This document shows, piece after piece, positions 53,994 through 64,000 of a DNA stretch of 64,000 nt (within the stretch, counting starts at the first letter, position 1; each line of letters opens with the position of its first letter). The notes under the pieces are model-generated. The model had not been told where the DNA came from and did no database searches. It worked only from the letters and a program-made list of their open reading frames with translations. A program made the translations under genes and the position numbers. The DNA lies in the NCBI RefSeq assembly GCF_000953675.1, contig NZ_LN679998.1:457911-521910 (forward strand). Reading direction: 5' to 3'. This DNA is from Paraclostridium sordellii (lineage in GTDB: Bacteria > Bacillota > Clostridia > Peptostreptococcales > Peptostreptococcaceae).

Positions 53994-55799
53994 GTGGACA
54001 ACAAACAAAGTAGAACGAGAAATTTTAGTATAATAGCACATATAGACCATGGTAAGTCTACCTTAGCAGATAGATTAATTCAATATACAGGACTTGTTAG
54101 TGAAAGAGAAATGAAAGATCAATTACTTGATAATATGGATCTTGAAAGAGAAAGAGGAATCACTATAAAGCTTCAAAATATAAGATTAGTTTATAAGGCT
54201 AAGGATGGACAAGAGTATTTCTTAAACTTAATAGATACTCCAGGACACGTAGACTTTAACTATGAGGTTTCAAGAAGTTTAGCAGCTTGTGAAGGTGCGT
54301 TACTTGTAGTTGATGCAGCCCAAGGTGTTGAAGCACAAACTTTAGCTAATGTTTACTTAGCACTAGATCAAGACTTAGAAATATTACCAGTAATAAATAA
54401 AATAGATTTACCGAGTGCAAGACCGGATGAAATAAAAGCGGAAATAGAGGATATAATAGGACTTGATGCAAGTGAAGCTCCACTTATATCAGCTAAAAGT
54501 GGATTAAATATAGAAGATGTACTAGAAGATATAGTTAAGAATGTACCTGCTCCAAAAGGAGATACAGAAGCTCCATTAAAAGCATTAATATTTGATTCAT
54601 ATTATGATGCTTATAAGGGTGTTGTAGCTTATGTAAGAGTATTTGAAGGTACAGTTAAAAAAGGTATGACTATAAAAATGATGAACACTAATAAAAAGTT
54701 TGAAGTAACTGAAGTTGGTGTTATGGCTCCGGGGCAAAGAGAGTTAGACGAATTAGCTGCTGGAGATGTTGGTTATATTGCAGCTAGTATAAAAGATATA
54801 AGAAGTTGTTGTGTCGGTGATACAATAACTGATGCTGATAATCCAACTGATGAACCTATGCCAGGGTATAAAAAAGCAACTCCAATGGTTTACTGTGGTA
54901 TATATCCAGGTGAAGGAGAAAAGTACGAAAACGTAAGAGATGCATTAGAAAAACTTCAAGTTAATGATGCAGCACTTGAGTTTGAAGCTGAAAGTTCAGC
55001 AGCTCTTGGATTTGGATTTAGATGTGGATTCTTAGGACTATTACATATGGAGATAATCCAAGAAAGATTAGAAAGAGAATTTGATCTAAACATAATAACT
55101 ACAGCTCCATCTGTTATATACAGAGTAACAAAAACTGACGGAGAAGTTGTTATGGTACAAAATCCTGCTAACTTACCAGAACGTGATGAAATAGATATTA
55201 TAGAAGAGCCTATGGTAAAAGGAGATATAATAGTTCCAAAAGATTATGTAGGTACTGTTATGGAACTATGCCAAGAAAGACGTGGGGACATGATAAATAT
55301 GGAATACATAGATGAAAAAAGAGTTATGCTTCACTATGATCTTCCATTAAATGAAGTTGTTTATGACTTCTTTGATGCCCTAAAGTCTAGAACAAGAGGA
55401 TATGGATCACTAGATTATGAGTTAAAAGGATATGTTCCTTCTAAACTTGTAAAATTAGATATTTTAATAAATAAAGAACAAGTTGACGCACTAAGCTTTA
55501 TAGTTCATGAAAGTAAAGCTTACTCAAGAGGTAAGTCAATGTGTGAGAAATTAAAGGGTGAAATACCAAGACATCAATTTGCTGTACCTATACAAGCAGC
55601 AGTTGGTAATAAGGTAGTTGCTAGAGAAACTATAAGTGCACTTAGAAAAGACGTACTTGCTAAGTGTTATGGTGGAGATATATCTCGTAAGAAGAAACTT
55701 CTTGAAAAACAAAAAGAAGGTAAGAAACGTATGAGACAAATAGGATCTGTTGAGGTTCCTCAGAAAGCATTTATGTCTGTATTAAAATTAGATAGTTAA
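53994..55799 (+). CDS. lepA: Elongation factor 4 (LepA, GTG start)
   Basis: Translational GTPase that acts on stalled or assembling ribosomes. G1 AHIDHGKS, switch [11 protein letters not shown]4 NKID; domains as in EF-G but without domain IV, and with the LepA-specific C-terminal domain ending [13 protein letters not shown]. 601 residues, normal. GTG start behind GGAGGAG. Downstream of spoIIP as in Bacillus, but the usual next gene hemW is displaced 2.3 kb by a permease gene. Confidence 0.97.
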   Translation: MDNKQSRTRNFSIIAHIDHGKSTLADRLIQYTGLVSEREMKDQLLDNMDLERERGITIKLQNIRLVYKAKDGQEYFLNLIDTPGHVDFNYEVSRSLAACEGALLVVDAAQGVEAQTLANVYLALDQDLEILPVINKIDLPSARPDEIKAEIEDIIGLDASEAPLISAKSGLNIEDVLEDIVKNVPAPKGDTEAPLKALIFDSYYDAYKGVVAYVRVFEGTVKKGMTIKMMNTNKKFEVTEVGVMAPGQRELDELAAGDVGYIAASIKDIRSCCVGDTITDADNPTDEPMPGYKKATPMVYCGIYPGEGEKYENVRDALEKLQVNDAALEFEAESSAALGFGFRCGFLGLLHMEIIQERLEREFDLNIITTAPSVIYRVTKTDGEVVMVQNPANLPERDEIDIIEEPMVKGDIIVPKDYVGTVMELCQERRGDMINMEYIDEKRVMLHYDLPLNEVVYDFFDALKSRTRGYGSLDYELKGYVPSKLVKLDILINKEQVDALSFIVHESKAYSRGKSMCEKLKGEIPRHQFAVPIQAAVGNKVVARETISALRKDVLAKCYGGDISRKKKLLEKQKEGKKRMRQIGSVEVPQKAFMSVLKLDS

Positions 55800-55838
55800 A
55801 AAATAAGTGTATTGTTTAAACAATACACTTATTTTTTT
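55799..55838 (+). terminator. Terminator after lepA
   Basis: AAAAATAAGTGTATTGTTT followed directly by its complement, a 38-bp palindrome with a T run. Confidence 0.92.
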
Positions 55839-56001
55839 ATGAAAATTTATTTTAAACAATTTATTTTATTTATATCCATAGAAAAAATTGATTGAATAGA
55901 GAAATTAACTTGCATTAAGTAACTAGAAAAATTTAAAATGGTTATTATAAAAATATGAACATTTATTAAATAAAGATTCACAATATGAAGAAAACGTTAC
56001 C

Positions 56002-56044
56002 TATATAGATTTATTATTTAAGTAGTAAATAATAAATCTATATA
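56002..56044. repeat. Perfect 19-bp inverted repeat, hairpin 1
   Basis: Left arm TATATAGATTTATTATTTA (56002-56020), loop AGTAG, right arm TAAATAATAAATCTATATA (56026-56044). No mismatch. Almost purely A/T, no T run after it. Confidence 0.85.
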
Positions 56045-56062
56045 ATTAGTATATTTAAATAT

Positions 56063-56113
56063 AAAAATGTATGTAATTTTATACACGTTATATTTAAAAT
56101 TACATACATTTTT
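56063..56113. repeat. Perfect 19-bp inverted repeat, hairpin 2
   Basis: Left arm AAAAATGTATGTAATTTTA (56063-56081), 13-base loop, right arm TAAAATTACATACATTTTT (56095-56113). No mismatch. The right arm ends in five T followed by AATTTTT, so it could act as a weak bidirectional terminator. Confidence 0.85.
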
Positions 56114-56407
56114 AATTTTTAAATAGAAAGCAAAAATACTAAATTTTTTTCTTGCAAAGTGATATTTAATACTTAAATTATTTTAAAATATTAAATCATT
56201 AGAAAATTTCGAATTATAAGCGATAATATTAATTTGCTTTAATAAATAATTAGTAAATTGTTATCCTAAAAACTTAAATAAACAGGAATTATAAGCATAC
56301 TATAAAAAAAAAAATAAAAGTGTCGAAATGTATTGTTATTTAATAAAAAATGTAGTAATATTCATATTGGACATTTTAATAACGCAAAATATACAAGGAG
56401 GAAAACG

Positions 56408-57736
56408 ATGAGCAACAAAGGACTACAAAAGACTTTAGGTTTTTCAGCAGCTCTTTCTACAGTTGTTGGTATGGTTATAGGTGGAGGGGTATTCTTTAAA
56501 CCTCAAGCTATATATTCAGCAACAGGTGGAGCTCCAGGATTAGGTATGTTAGCTTGGGTTATAGCTGGTGTTATAACAATAGCAGCAGGACTTACAGCAG
56601 CTGAAGTTTCAGCAGCGATACCAAAAACTGGTGGGATGATGATATATATCAAGGAGATATATGGTGACAGATTAGGATTTTTAACAGGTTGGATGCAAGC
56701 GGTATTATTCTTCCCAGCTACAGCAGCAGCTTTAGGTGTTATATTTGCACAACAAGCAGCTACTTTAATTGGACAAAGTGAGAAAAATATGGCAGTTGTA
56801 TTACCAATAGCGATAGGAATTATATTATTTTTAGCAATATTAAACACAGTAGGATCTAAATTAGGTGGAACAATACAAACTGTAGCGACTATATGTAAAT
56901 TAATACCATTAGCGCTTATAATAGTATTTGGATTTATAAATGGATCAGGAGACAACTCTATAACAACTCCATTCATAGGTGAAAATTTATCTATGGGAGC
57001 TGTTTTAGGACAAGTTTTAATAGCAGCATTATTTGCTTATGATGGATGGATAAATGTTGGTTCTATAGCAGGAGAAATGAAAAACCCAGGTAAAGACTTA
57101 CCAAAAGCTATAGTTGGTGGTTTATCAATAGTTATGGCAGTTTATGTAGTAATAAACTTAGCTTACTTATGGGTTGTACCAGCTAGTGAAATGGCAACTG
57201 TAAGTGCTCCGGCAGCATTAGTTGCAGAAAGAATATTTGGGCCAATAGGTGGTAAGATAGTCACTATTGGTATATTAATATCAGTATTCGGTGGATTAAA
57301 CGGATACCTATTAACTGGACCTAGAGTAACTTACGCATTAGCTTGTGAAGGTACATTACCATTTAGTAAAGGATTATCTAAGTTAAATAAAGGTGGAGTT
57401 CCATCAAATGCTATATTCTTAATGGCAATACTTGCTTGTGTATATGCATTATCAGGACAATTCAACTTATTAACTGACTTAACAATATTCATAATATGGG
57501 TATTCTATGTACTAACTTTCGTAGGAGTAATGAAGTTAAGAAAAGATCAACCAAAATTAGAGAGACCTTATAAAGTTCCTCTATATCCAATAATACCATT
57601 AATAGCTATAGCAGGTGGATTATTCGTTATAGTTAACCAATTAATGAACAACACATTAATAGCTGCAGGTGGATTAATAGTTACAGCTATAGGATTACCT
57701 GTATATTCAGTAATGTCAAAGAAAAATAATAACTAA
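56408..57736 (+). CDS. APC-family amino acid permease
   Basis: Twelve-helix amino acid transporter of the APC superfamily, closest in look to the SteT/LAT exchanger group: GMVIGGGVFFKPQAIY in helix 1, ITIAAGLTAAEVSAAIPKTG in helix 2, and FAYDGWINVGSIAGEMKNP in helix 6. 442 residues. ATG 56408 follows CAAGGAGGA; an upstream in-frame reading from 56333 has no ribosome binding site. The substrate cannot be read. Framed by terminators and large gaps, it looks like a separate unit placed inside the lepA-hemW block. Confidence 0.9.
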   Translation: MSNKGLQKTLGFSAALSTVVGMVIGGGVFFKPQAIYSATGGAPGLGMLAWVIAGVITIAAGLTAAEVSAAIPKTGGMMIYIKEIYGDRLGFLTGWMQAVLFFPATAAALGVIFAQQAATLIGQSEKNMAVVLPIAIGIILFLAILNTVGSKLGGTIQTVATICKLIPLALIIVFGFINGSGDNSITTPFIGENLSMGAVLGQVLIAALFAYDGWINVGSIAGEMKNPGKDLPKAIVGGLSIVMAVYVVINLAYLWVVPASEMATVSAPAALVAERIFGPIGGKIVTIGILISVFGGLNGYLLTGPRVTYALACEGTLPFSKGLSKLNKGGVPSNAIFLMAILACVYALSGQFNLLTDLTIFIIWVFYVLTFVGVMKLRKDQPKLERPYKVPLYPIIPLIAIAGGLFVIVNQLMNNTLIAAGGLIVTAIGLPVYSVMSKKNNN

Positions 57737-57747
57737 TTAATATATAT

Positions 57748-57780
57748 AGAGATAGTATTTAAAATACTATCTCTTTTTTT
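57748..57780 (+). terminator. Terminator after the permease gene
   Basis: AGAGATAGTATTT and AAATACTATCTCT form a 13-bp stem, then seven T. Confidence 0.9.
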
Positions 57781-58061
57781 GTATAAAAATAAATTTACTT
57801 AATAATACTTTATATGAAAATATGAAACTCACTTTACTTTTTAGTATATACACCTAGAATATGGAAATTAAAAACTTTAATTATTATAAAATTAAAAAAT
57901 TTATGTATAATATGCATCAATTATATTTTTATTTTTAATATTTTATTAATTAATAAATATAAAAAGTTAATCTTACAATAAAATGATTGATTATAAGGTT
58001 AGGATATATATAAATTAAGGTATAATAAAAATAATGAAATATAAAATTCGAAGGAGAAATT

Positions 58062-59192
58062 ATGTTAGGGCTATATATACATGTACCATTTTGTGCGCAA
58101 AAATGTTATTACTGTGATTTTAACTCATATAAAATTAAGAGTAATGAAAAAGAAGACTACTTAATAAATATAGAAAGAGAGATGCATCTGTATAAGGATG
58201 AATTTAAGGACAAGTATTTTGATACTGTATTTTTAGGTGGAGGAACACCTAGTATATTAAAAGCAGAGGAATTATCAAGGTTAGTTGATAAATTACATGA
58301 AAACTTTAATATAAAAAAAGATGCTGAAATAACAATTGAGTGTAATCCTGGAACAATTAACAAAGAAAAGTTAAAATTTATGAAAAAAATGGGTATAAAT
58401 AGATTAAGCATTGGACTTCAGGCAGTGCAAAATTACCATTTAAAATCTATAGGAAGAATACATACATATGAAGAGTTTGAGAGAAATTACTATGATGCTA
58501 TAGATGTTGGATTTAACAATATAAATATAGATTTGATGTATGCACTTCCTAACCAAAAGGAGGATGAATGGAGGGAAACATTAAATAAGATTATAAGTTT
58601 AAATCCGTCACACATATCAGCATACTCTCTTATATTAGAAGAGGGAACTAAGCTTTATGATATGTATGAAAATAATGAATTTAAACTTTTAGATGAAGAT
58701 ACAGATATAAAAATGTATGAATACACTATAAACACATTAAAGAAATATGGATATAATCAGTATGAAATTTCTAATTATGCAAAAACTGAAAAGGAATGTA
58801 AACATAATATTATATATTGGAAATGTGATAATTATTTAGGATTAGGCCCTGGAGCATCTGGATATATAGATAATAAAAGATATTCTAATGTAGAAAATTT
58901 AAAAACTTATAACGGTAAGCTTAGTAAAAATCTAAAACCTATAAATGAAGAGATTCAATTAAGTGAAAAAGATAAAATAGAAGAATTTATATTTATGGGA
59001 CTTAGAATGAATGAAGGTATAAACTTAGATGTATTTAAAGAAAGATTTAACATTGAATTTTTAGATCTATATAAAGATATTTTAGATAAATTAATAGAAA
59101 ATAAATTGTTAAAAGTAGATGGCTCAAATATAATGTTAACGCAAAAAGGAAGAGAAATTTCAAATAGTGTATTCATAGAATTTATAAATTAA
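58062..59192 (+). CDS. hemW: Radical SAM heme chaperone HemW
   Basis: HemN-like radical SAM protein; family members bind heme and deliver it to proteins rather than oxidise coproporphyrinogen. Cluster motif C11-x3-C15-x2-C18 (CAQKCYYC), the GGGTPS loop, and the HemW-type C-terminal domain (LGLGPGASGYI). 376 residues. ATG behind GAAGGAGAA. Immediately upstream of the hrcA promoter, as in other Firmicutes. Confidence 0.93.
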   Translation: MLGLYIHVPFCAQKCYYCDFNSYKIKSNEKEDYLINIEREMHLYKDEFKDKYFDTVFLGGGTPSILKAEELSRLVDKLHENFNIKKDAEITIECNPGTINKEKLKFMKKMGINRLSIGLQAVQNYHLKSIGRIHTYEEFERNYYDAIDVGFNNINIDLMYALPNQKEDEWRETLNKIISLNPSHISAYSLILEEGTKLYDMYENNEFKLLDEDTDIKMYEYTINTLKKYGYNQYEISNYAKTEKECKHNIIYWKCDNYLGLGPGASGYIDNKRYSNVENLKTYNGKLSKNLKPINEEIQLSEKDKIEEFIFMGLRMNEGINLDVFKERFNIEFLDLYKDILDKLIENKLLKVDGSNIMLTQKGREISNSVFIEFIN

Positions 59193-59202
59193 TTAAAAAG
59201 TG

Positions 59203-59231
59203 TTGACAAAGAAAAATTAAAGTGTTATAAA
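59203..59231 (+). promoter_or_regulatory. Sigma-A promoter of the hrcA-grpE-dnaK operon
   Basis: TTGACA (59203-59208), 17-bp spacer, TATAAA (59226-59231), directly upstream of the CIRCE operator. Confidence 0.88.
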
Positions 59232-59245
59232 ATATATATAATCTT

Positions 59246-59272
59246 TTAGCACTCCAATTAAATGAGTGCTAA
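59246..59272. promoter_or_regulatory. CIRCE operator
   Basis: TTAGCACTC-N9-GAGTGCTAA, an exact match to the CIRCE consensus bound by HrcA. It covers about +8 to +34 of the transcript, so HrcA binding blocks initiation and is relieved by heat shock. Confidence 0.98.
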
Positions 59273-59293
59273 CAAAAGAGGAGGCTTTTGATT

Positions 59294-60316
59294 ATGACGG
59301 AGTTAAATGAAAGAAAATTAAATATCCTTAAAGCCATAGTTAAAGATTACATAGATACTGCAGAAGCTGTAGGTTCTAGAACTCTTTCTAAAAAGTATGA
59401 GCTTGGAATAAGCGCAGCAACTATTAGAAATGAAATGGCTGACTTAGAAGAAATGGGATATTTAATACAACCTCATACCTCCTCAGGAAGAATACCTTCA
59501 GAAAAAGGGTATAAGCTTTATGTTGATTCACTGATGAAAGAATATGAATTAAATACTGTTGAAAAGCATTTAATTGAAGAATCAATAAATAAGAATATGA
59601 ATTATATGAATAATTTAATACATGAAACATCTAAGTTAATATCAAAGTTAACTAACTATACAACTATAGCTGTTACCAAAAATGTATCAAACCTTCAAAA
59701 TATAAAACATATTCAATTGGTTGGATTAGATGAAAAAAGTATAGTTTTAATTATAGTTACTGAAAAAGGAGAAATTAAAAATACAACTATTTCTACTAAT
59801 ACATATATTGATCAGGCAAAGCTAAATTTAATATCTGATAAGCTTACAAGAAAGTTAGCAGGAAAAAATATTTGCGAGATTGATGAAGAGTTTTTAAATT
59901 ATATTAAGTATGAAATTGCTGAAAACTCTTTAATAATTGATAAGCTTGTAGAATCATTAAACTTTGGCATTGAAAAAAATGAAACTTCAATATCATTAAG
60001 TGGAGCAACTAATATTTTTAATTTTCCTGAGTTTAGTGATGTCGTTAGAGCTAAAACATTTTTAACTATGTTAGAAGAGAAAGATAATATATCAAACATG
60101 TTAAAATCAAAAGGAATTCAAAAAGAAAACTTAAATATCATTATAGGTAGTGATAATCAATGCGAGGTAGCTCAAGATTGTAGTATTATAACTGCAACTT
60201 ACAATATAGATAAAGATGTAGTAGGAAAGATTAGTTTAATAGGTCCAACTAGAATGGATTATGCGAAAGTATATTCAATACTTAACTATATGGGACTACT
60301 ACTAAACAAAAAATAG
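59294..60316 (+). CDS. hrcA: Heat-inducible transcription repressor HrcA
   Basis: Repressor of class I heat-shock genes. Winged-helix N-terminus (RKLNILKAIVKDYIDTAEAV, then SAATIRNEMADLEEMGYL) and a GAF-like dimerisation core. 340 residues. ATG 59294 is favoured because AGAGGAGGC lies 9 bases upstream; TTG at 59288 in frame is too close. Autoregulated through CIRCE just upstream. Confidence 0.97.
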   Translation: MTELNERKLNILKAIVKDYIDTAEAVGSRTLSKKYELGISAATIRNEMADLEEMGYLIQPHTSSGRIPSEKGYKLYVDSLMKEYELNTVEKHLIEESINKNMNYMNNLIHETSKLISKLTNYTTIAVTKNVSNLQNIKHIQLVGLDEKSIVLIIVTEKGEIKNTTISTNTYIDQAKLNLISDKLTRKLAGKNICEIDEEFLNYIKYEIAENSLIIDKLVESLNFGIEKNETSISLSGATNIFNFPEFSDVVRAKTFLTMLEEKDNISNMLKSKGIQKENLNIIIGSDNQCEVAQDCSIITATYNIDKDVVGKISLIGPTRMDYAKVYSILNYMGLLLNKK

Positions 60317-60331
60317 TTAGGGGTGTAAGTT

Positions 60332-60886
60332 TTGGAAAATAATAAACAAGAAGAATTACAAGAAGAAGTAAATGAAAATGCTTCAGAAGAGGTTGAGGAA
60401 ACTATCGAAGAGGCAATAGAAGAAGCAACTGAAGCTAAAGATTCTTCAGAGGTTGATGAAAAGGATAAAAAAGTAGAAGAACTTACAGACACTCTTCAAA
60501 GGCTTCAAGCTGAATATGCAAACTATAGAAGAAGAACTCAACAAGAAAAAGAAACTATGGGTATATTCGCAAATGAAAAAATATTAAATGAGTTAATACC
60601 AGTTATGGATAATATGGAAAGAGCTATGGATGCTTGTACAGACAAAGAAGATAGTATGTATAAAGGATTAGACATGGTTCAAAAACAATTAAAAGCTACA
60701 TTTGAAAAATTCGGACTAGAAGAAATAGATGCTGAAGGTCAAGAATTTGATCCAAACCTACACTTAGCAGTTATGCAAGAACCTGTTGAAGGAATCGATG
60801 CAAATCAAGTGGTTATGGTTTTACAGAAAGGGTATAAATTAAAAACAAAGGTACTAAGACCAGCAATGGTTAAGGTGTCTTGCTAA
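60332..60886 (+). CDS. grpE: Nucleotide exchange factor GrpE (TTG start)
   Basis: Exchange factor for DnaK. 184 residues: a Glu-rich disordered N-terminus, a long helix (ELTDTLQRLQAEYANYRRR) and the C-terminal beta domain ending RPAMVKVSC. The start is TTG 60332 behind TTAGGGGTG; no other start fits. The stop lies within the first copy of a short tandem repeat. Third position in the operon. Confidence 0.95.
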   Translation: MENNKQEELQEEVNENASEEVEETIEEAIEEATEAKDSSEVDEKDKKVEELTDTLQRLQAEYANYRRRTQQEKETMGIFANEKILNELIPVMDNMERAMDACTDKEDSMYKGLDMVQKQLKATFEKFGLEEIDAEGQEFDPNLHLAVMQEPVEGIDANQVVMVLQKGYKLKTKVLRPAMVKVSC

Positions 60887-60919
60887 TAACGTATACAATT
60901 TACTAATAACATATACAAT
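60883..60919 (+). repeat. Two tandem 17-bp copies between grpE and dnaK
   Basis: CTAATAACGTATACAAT (60883-60899) and CTAATAACATATACAAT (60903-60919), 16 of 17 identical with a 20-bp period. The first copy contains the grpE stop codon. Confidence 0.8.
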
Positions 60920-60949
60920 CAAGATTGAATTAATATCAATATTATATAG

Positions 60950-62809
<1,860 letters not shown>

Positions 62810-62812
62810 TAT

Positions 62813-62840
62813 TTGAAAAACACTGTTACTTGTATATAAT
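62813..62840 (+). promoter_or_regulatory. Possible internal promoter upstream of dnaJ
   Basis: TTGAAA (62813-62818), 16-bp spacer, TATAAT (62835-62840), in the dnaK-dnaJ gap. It could give dnaJ expression outside CIRCE control. Confidence 0.5.
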
Positions 62841-62853
62841 GAATATATAAAAT

Positions 62854-62889
62854 TAATAATAGCTTGTAGACCTCTACAAGCTATTATTA
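62854..62889 (+). other. Intercistronic hairpin between dnaK and dnaJ
   Basis: AATAATAGCTTGTAGA (62855-62870), CC, TCTACAAGCTATTATT (62873-62888), with one more pair outside. There is no T run, so it looks like an RNA-stability or processing hairpin that would raise DnaK over DnaJ, rather than a terminator. Confidence 0.65.
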
Positions 62890-62913
62890 TGTATTACAAA
62901 GGTGGTGGCAAGA

Positions 62914-64000
62914 GTGGCTAAAAGAGACTATTATGAGGTGCTAGGCGTTGATAAAGGAGCTGATGCACAAGCATTAAAAAAAGCATACAGAAAACTTGCA
63001 ATGAAATATCATCCAGATAGAAACCCAGATGATAAAGAAGCTGAAGCAAAGTTTAAAGAAGTAAATGAAGCATATGAAGTATTATCAGATGATACAAAGA
63101 GAGCTAATTACGATCAGTTCGGACATGAAGGAGTAAATGGCGGATTTGGCGGAGGCCAAGGAGGCTTTGGTGGATTCGGAGGATTCAGCGGTGGAGCTGG
63201 AGGATTTGAAGACATATTTGGAGATATATTCGGAGATATGTTTGGAGGAGGCTTCGGTGGTGGTAGACCTAGAAGAAGAGGCCCAGAACGTGGATCTGAT
63301 ATAAAACAAACTGTTACTATAACATTTGAAGAAGCGGCATTTGGAGTTAAAAAGTCAGTTAAGATAAATAGAACTGAAGAATGTGAAGAATGTCATGGAA
63401 CAGGAGCTAAACCGGGAACTTCTAAGAAAACTTGTCCAACATGTAATGGAGAAGGAGAAATTAGAACGGCTCAAAGAACTCCATTTGGGAATATAATGAG
63501 TTCAAAAACTTGTCCAACATGTAATGGAGAGGGAGAAGTTTTTGAATCACCATGTGAAAAATGTCATGGAACAGGTAAAATAAGAAAAACTAAAACTATA
63601 GAAGTTGATATACCAGCAGGTATAGATGATGGACAAATAATAAAATTAAGTGGTCAAGGTGATTTAGGTTCTAAAGGTGGACCAAGAGGAGATTTATACA
63701 TTGTAGTTAGTGTAAAACCTCACCAATTCTTTACAAGAGATGGATATGATGTTTACTTTGAATTACCTATAACATTTGTTCAAGCAGCACTTGGAGATGA
63801 AATAGAAGTTCCTACATTAGATGGTAAAGTAATGTATACTGTACCTGCAGGAACTCAAACAGGAACTGTATTTAGATTAAGAGATAAAGGTATACCAAAA
63901 ATGAGAGGAAACTCTAGAGGTGACCAATATGTTAAAGTTGTAGTTGAAGTTCCTAAAAAATTAAACGATAAACAAAAAGATATCTTAAAACAATTTGCTG
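62914..64000 (+). CDS. dnaJ: Chaperone DnaJ (Hsp40), 3' end cut by window edge
   Basis: DnaK co-chaperone. GTG start at 62914 behind AAGGTGG; 362 codons are visible and the frame is still open at the window end (usual length about 375-385). J domain with the HPD motif ([10 protein letters not shown]), a Gly/Phe-rich linker (about 75-115), four zinc-finger CxxCxG repeats ([16 protein letters not shown] twice, CEKCHGTG) and the C-terminal substrate-binding domains. Last gene of the heat-shock operon in view. Confidence 0.97.
   Translation, partial: MAKRDYYEVLGVDKGADAQALKKAYRKLAMKYHPDRNPDDKEAEAKFKEVNEAYEVLSDDTKRANYDQFGHEGVNGGFGGGQGGFGGFGGFSGGAGGFEDIFGDIFGDMFGGGFGGGRPRRRGPERGSDIKQTVTITFEEAAFGVKKSVKINRTEECEECHGTGAKPGTSKKTCPTCNGEGEIRTAQRTPFGNIMSSKTCPTCNGEGEVFESPCEKCHGTGKIRKTKTIEVDIPAGIDDGQIIKLSGQGDLGSKGGPRGDLYIVVSVKPHQFFTRDGYDVYFELPITFVQAALGDEIEVPTLDGKVMYTVPAGTQTGTVFRLRDKGIPKMRGNSRGDQYVKVVVEVPKKLNDKQKDILKQFA

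Larger units (their letters stand above)
55839..56407. other. 569-bp non-coding gap with two long perfect hairpins
   Basis: No convincing gene; all frames are short. The centre holds two adjacent perfect inverted repeats (listed separately at 56002-56044 and 56063-56113). The flanks are plain AT-rich DNA. A permease gene follows. This is the largest unexplained gap in the window and lies where lepA and hemW are normally adjacent. Confidence 0.7.

Noticed and set aside
56002-56113. CRISPR array or insertion-sequence ends
   Set aside because: The two inverted repeats differ from each other, there are no regularly spaced direct repeats, and no transposase is nearby.

Overview
This window is AT-rich, densely coded DNA from a spore-forming, anaerobic, rod-shaped Firmicute. 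The best fit is the Peptostreptococcaceae (the Clostridioides / Paraclostridium / Romboutsia group). The evidence is gene content and order: sporulation genes gpr and spoIIP, a complete MinCDE system, a flavodiiron protein, an iron-sulfur L-serine dehydratase, a selenocysteine-containing SelD, and the Gram-positive order comEC-holA-rpsT-gpr-spoIIP-lepA-hemW-hrcA-grpE-dnaK-dnaJ. The species cannot be fixed from the sequence alone. I found no insertion sequence, prophage, integrase or CRISPR array, so this reads as core chromosome.

Layout. 1-9720: radC (cut by the left edge), mreBCD, a very large class B PBP, minCDE, rodA and mgsA, which form a cell-shape and division-site block. 9762-18202: a flavodiiron protein on the minus strand, a radical SAM pair, an RNase E/G homologue, then rplU-prp-rpmA-obg-yhbY under an L21-leader RNA. 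18404-24173: a CoA-disulfide reductase-type flavoprotein, a cation/proton antiporter, a TipAS-type MerR regulator and a Kup potassium transporter. 24603-29875: recX (minus), nadD-yqeK-rsfS, and leuS behind a leucine T-box. 30214-33671: an ilvA / ridA / sdaAB-sdaAA module for deamination of hydroxy-amino acids. 33698-35853: dacF (minus) and a ComEA-like protein.

35915-42776 is the selenocysteine locus: selD (with an in-frame UGA at codon 16), selA, selB, and about 2.4 kb further on the tRNA-Sec gene. Between them lie apbE (minus), a NusG domain II protein and ung. 42814-51007 holds a hypothetical membrane protein, tcdA, a lipoprotein metallo-beta-lactamase, two GNAT-fold proteins, a BMP-type lipoprotein, a ComEC that lacks its MBL domain, and holA. 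51118-64000 holds rpsT (minus), gpr-spoIIP, a small membrane protein, lepA, an amino-acid permease, hemW, and the heat-shock operon hrcA-grpE-dnaK-dnaJ behind a CIRCE operator. dnaJ runs off the right edge.

How the parts work together. MreBCD, PBP2 and RodA make the elongation machine, and MinCDE places the septum. SelD, SelA, SelB and tRNA-Sec supply selenocysteine, and SelD itself needs it. RidA can clear the enamines released by IlvA and SdaA. Prp trims the L27 extension encoded next to it. HrcA and CIRCE control the chaperones.

No clearly new multi-gene system is visible. The items most worth a second look are the tandem perfect hairpins at 56002-56113, the separated ComEC channel and MBL proteins, the oversized PBP2, the repeated cytoplasmic tail of DacF, a G-G mismatch in tRNA-Sec, and several operator-like palindromes. 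All calls come from reading the sequence; no database search was run.
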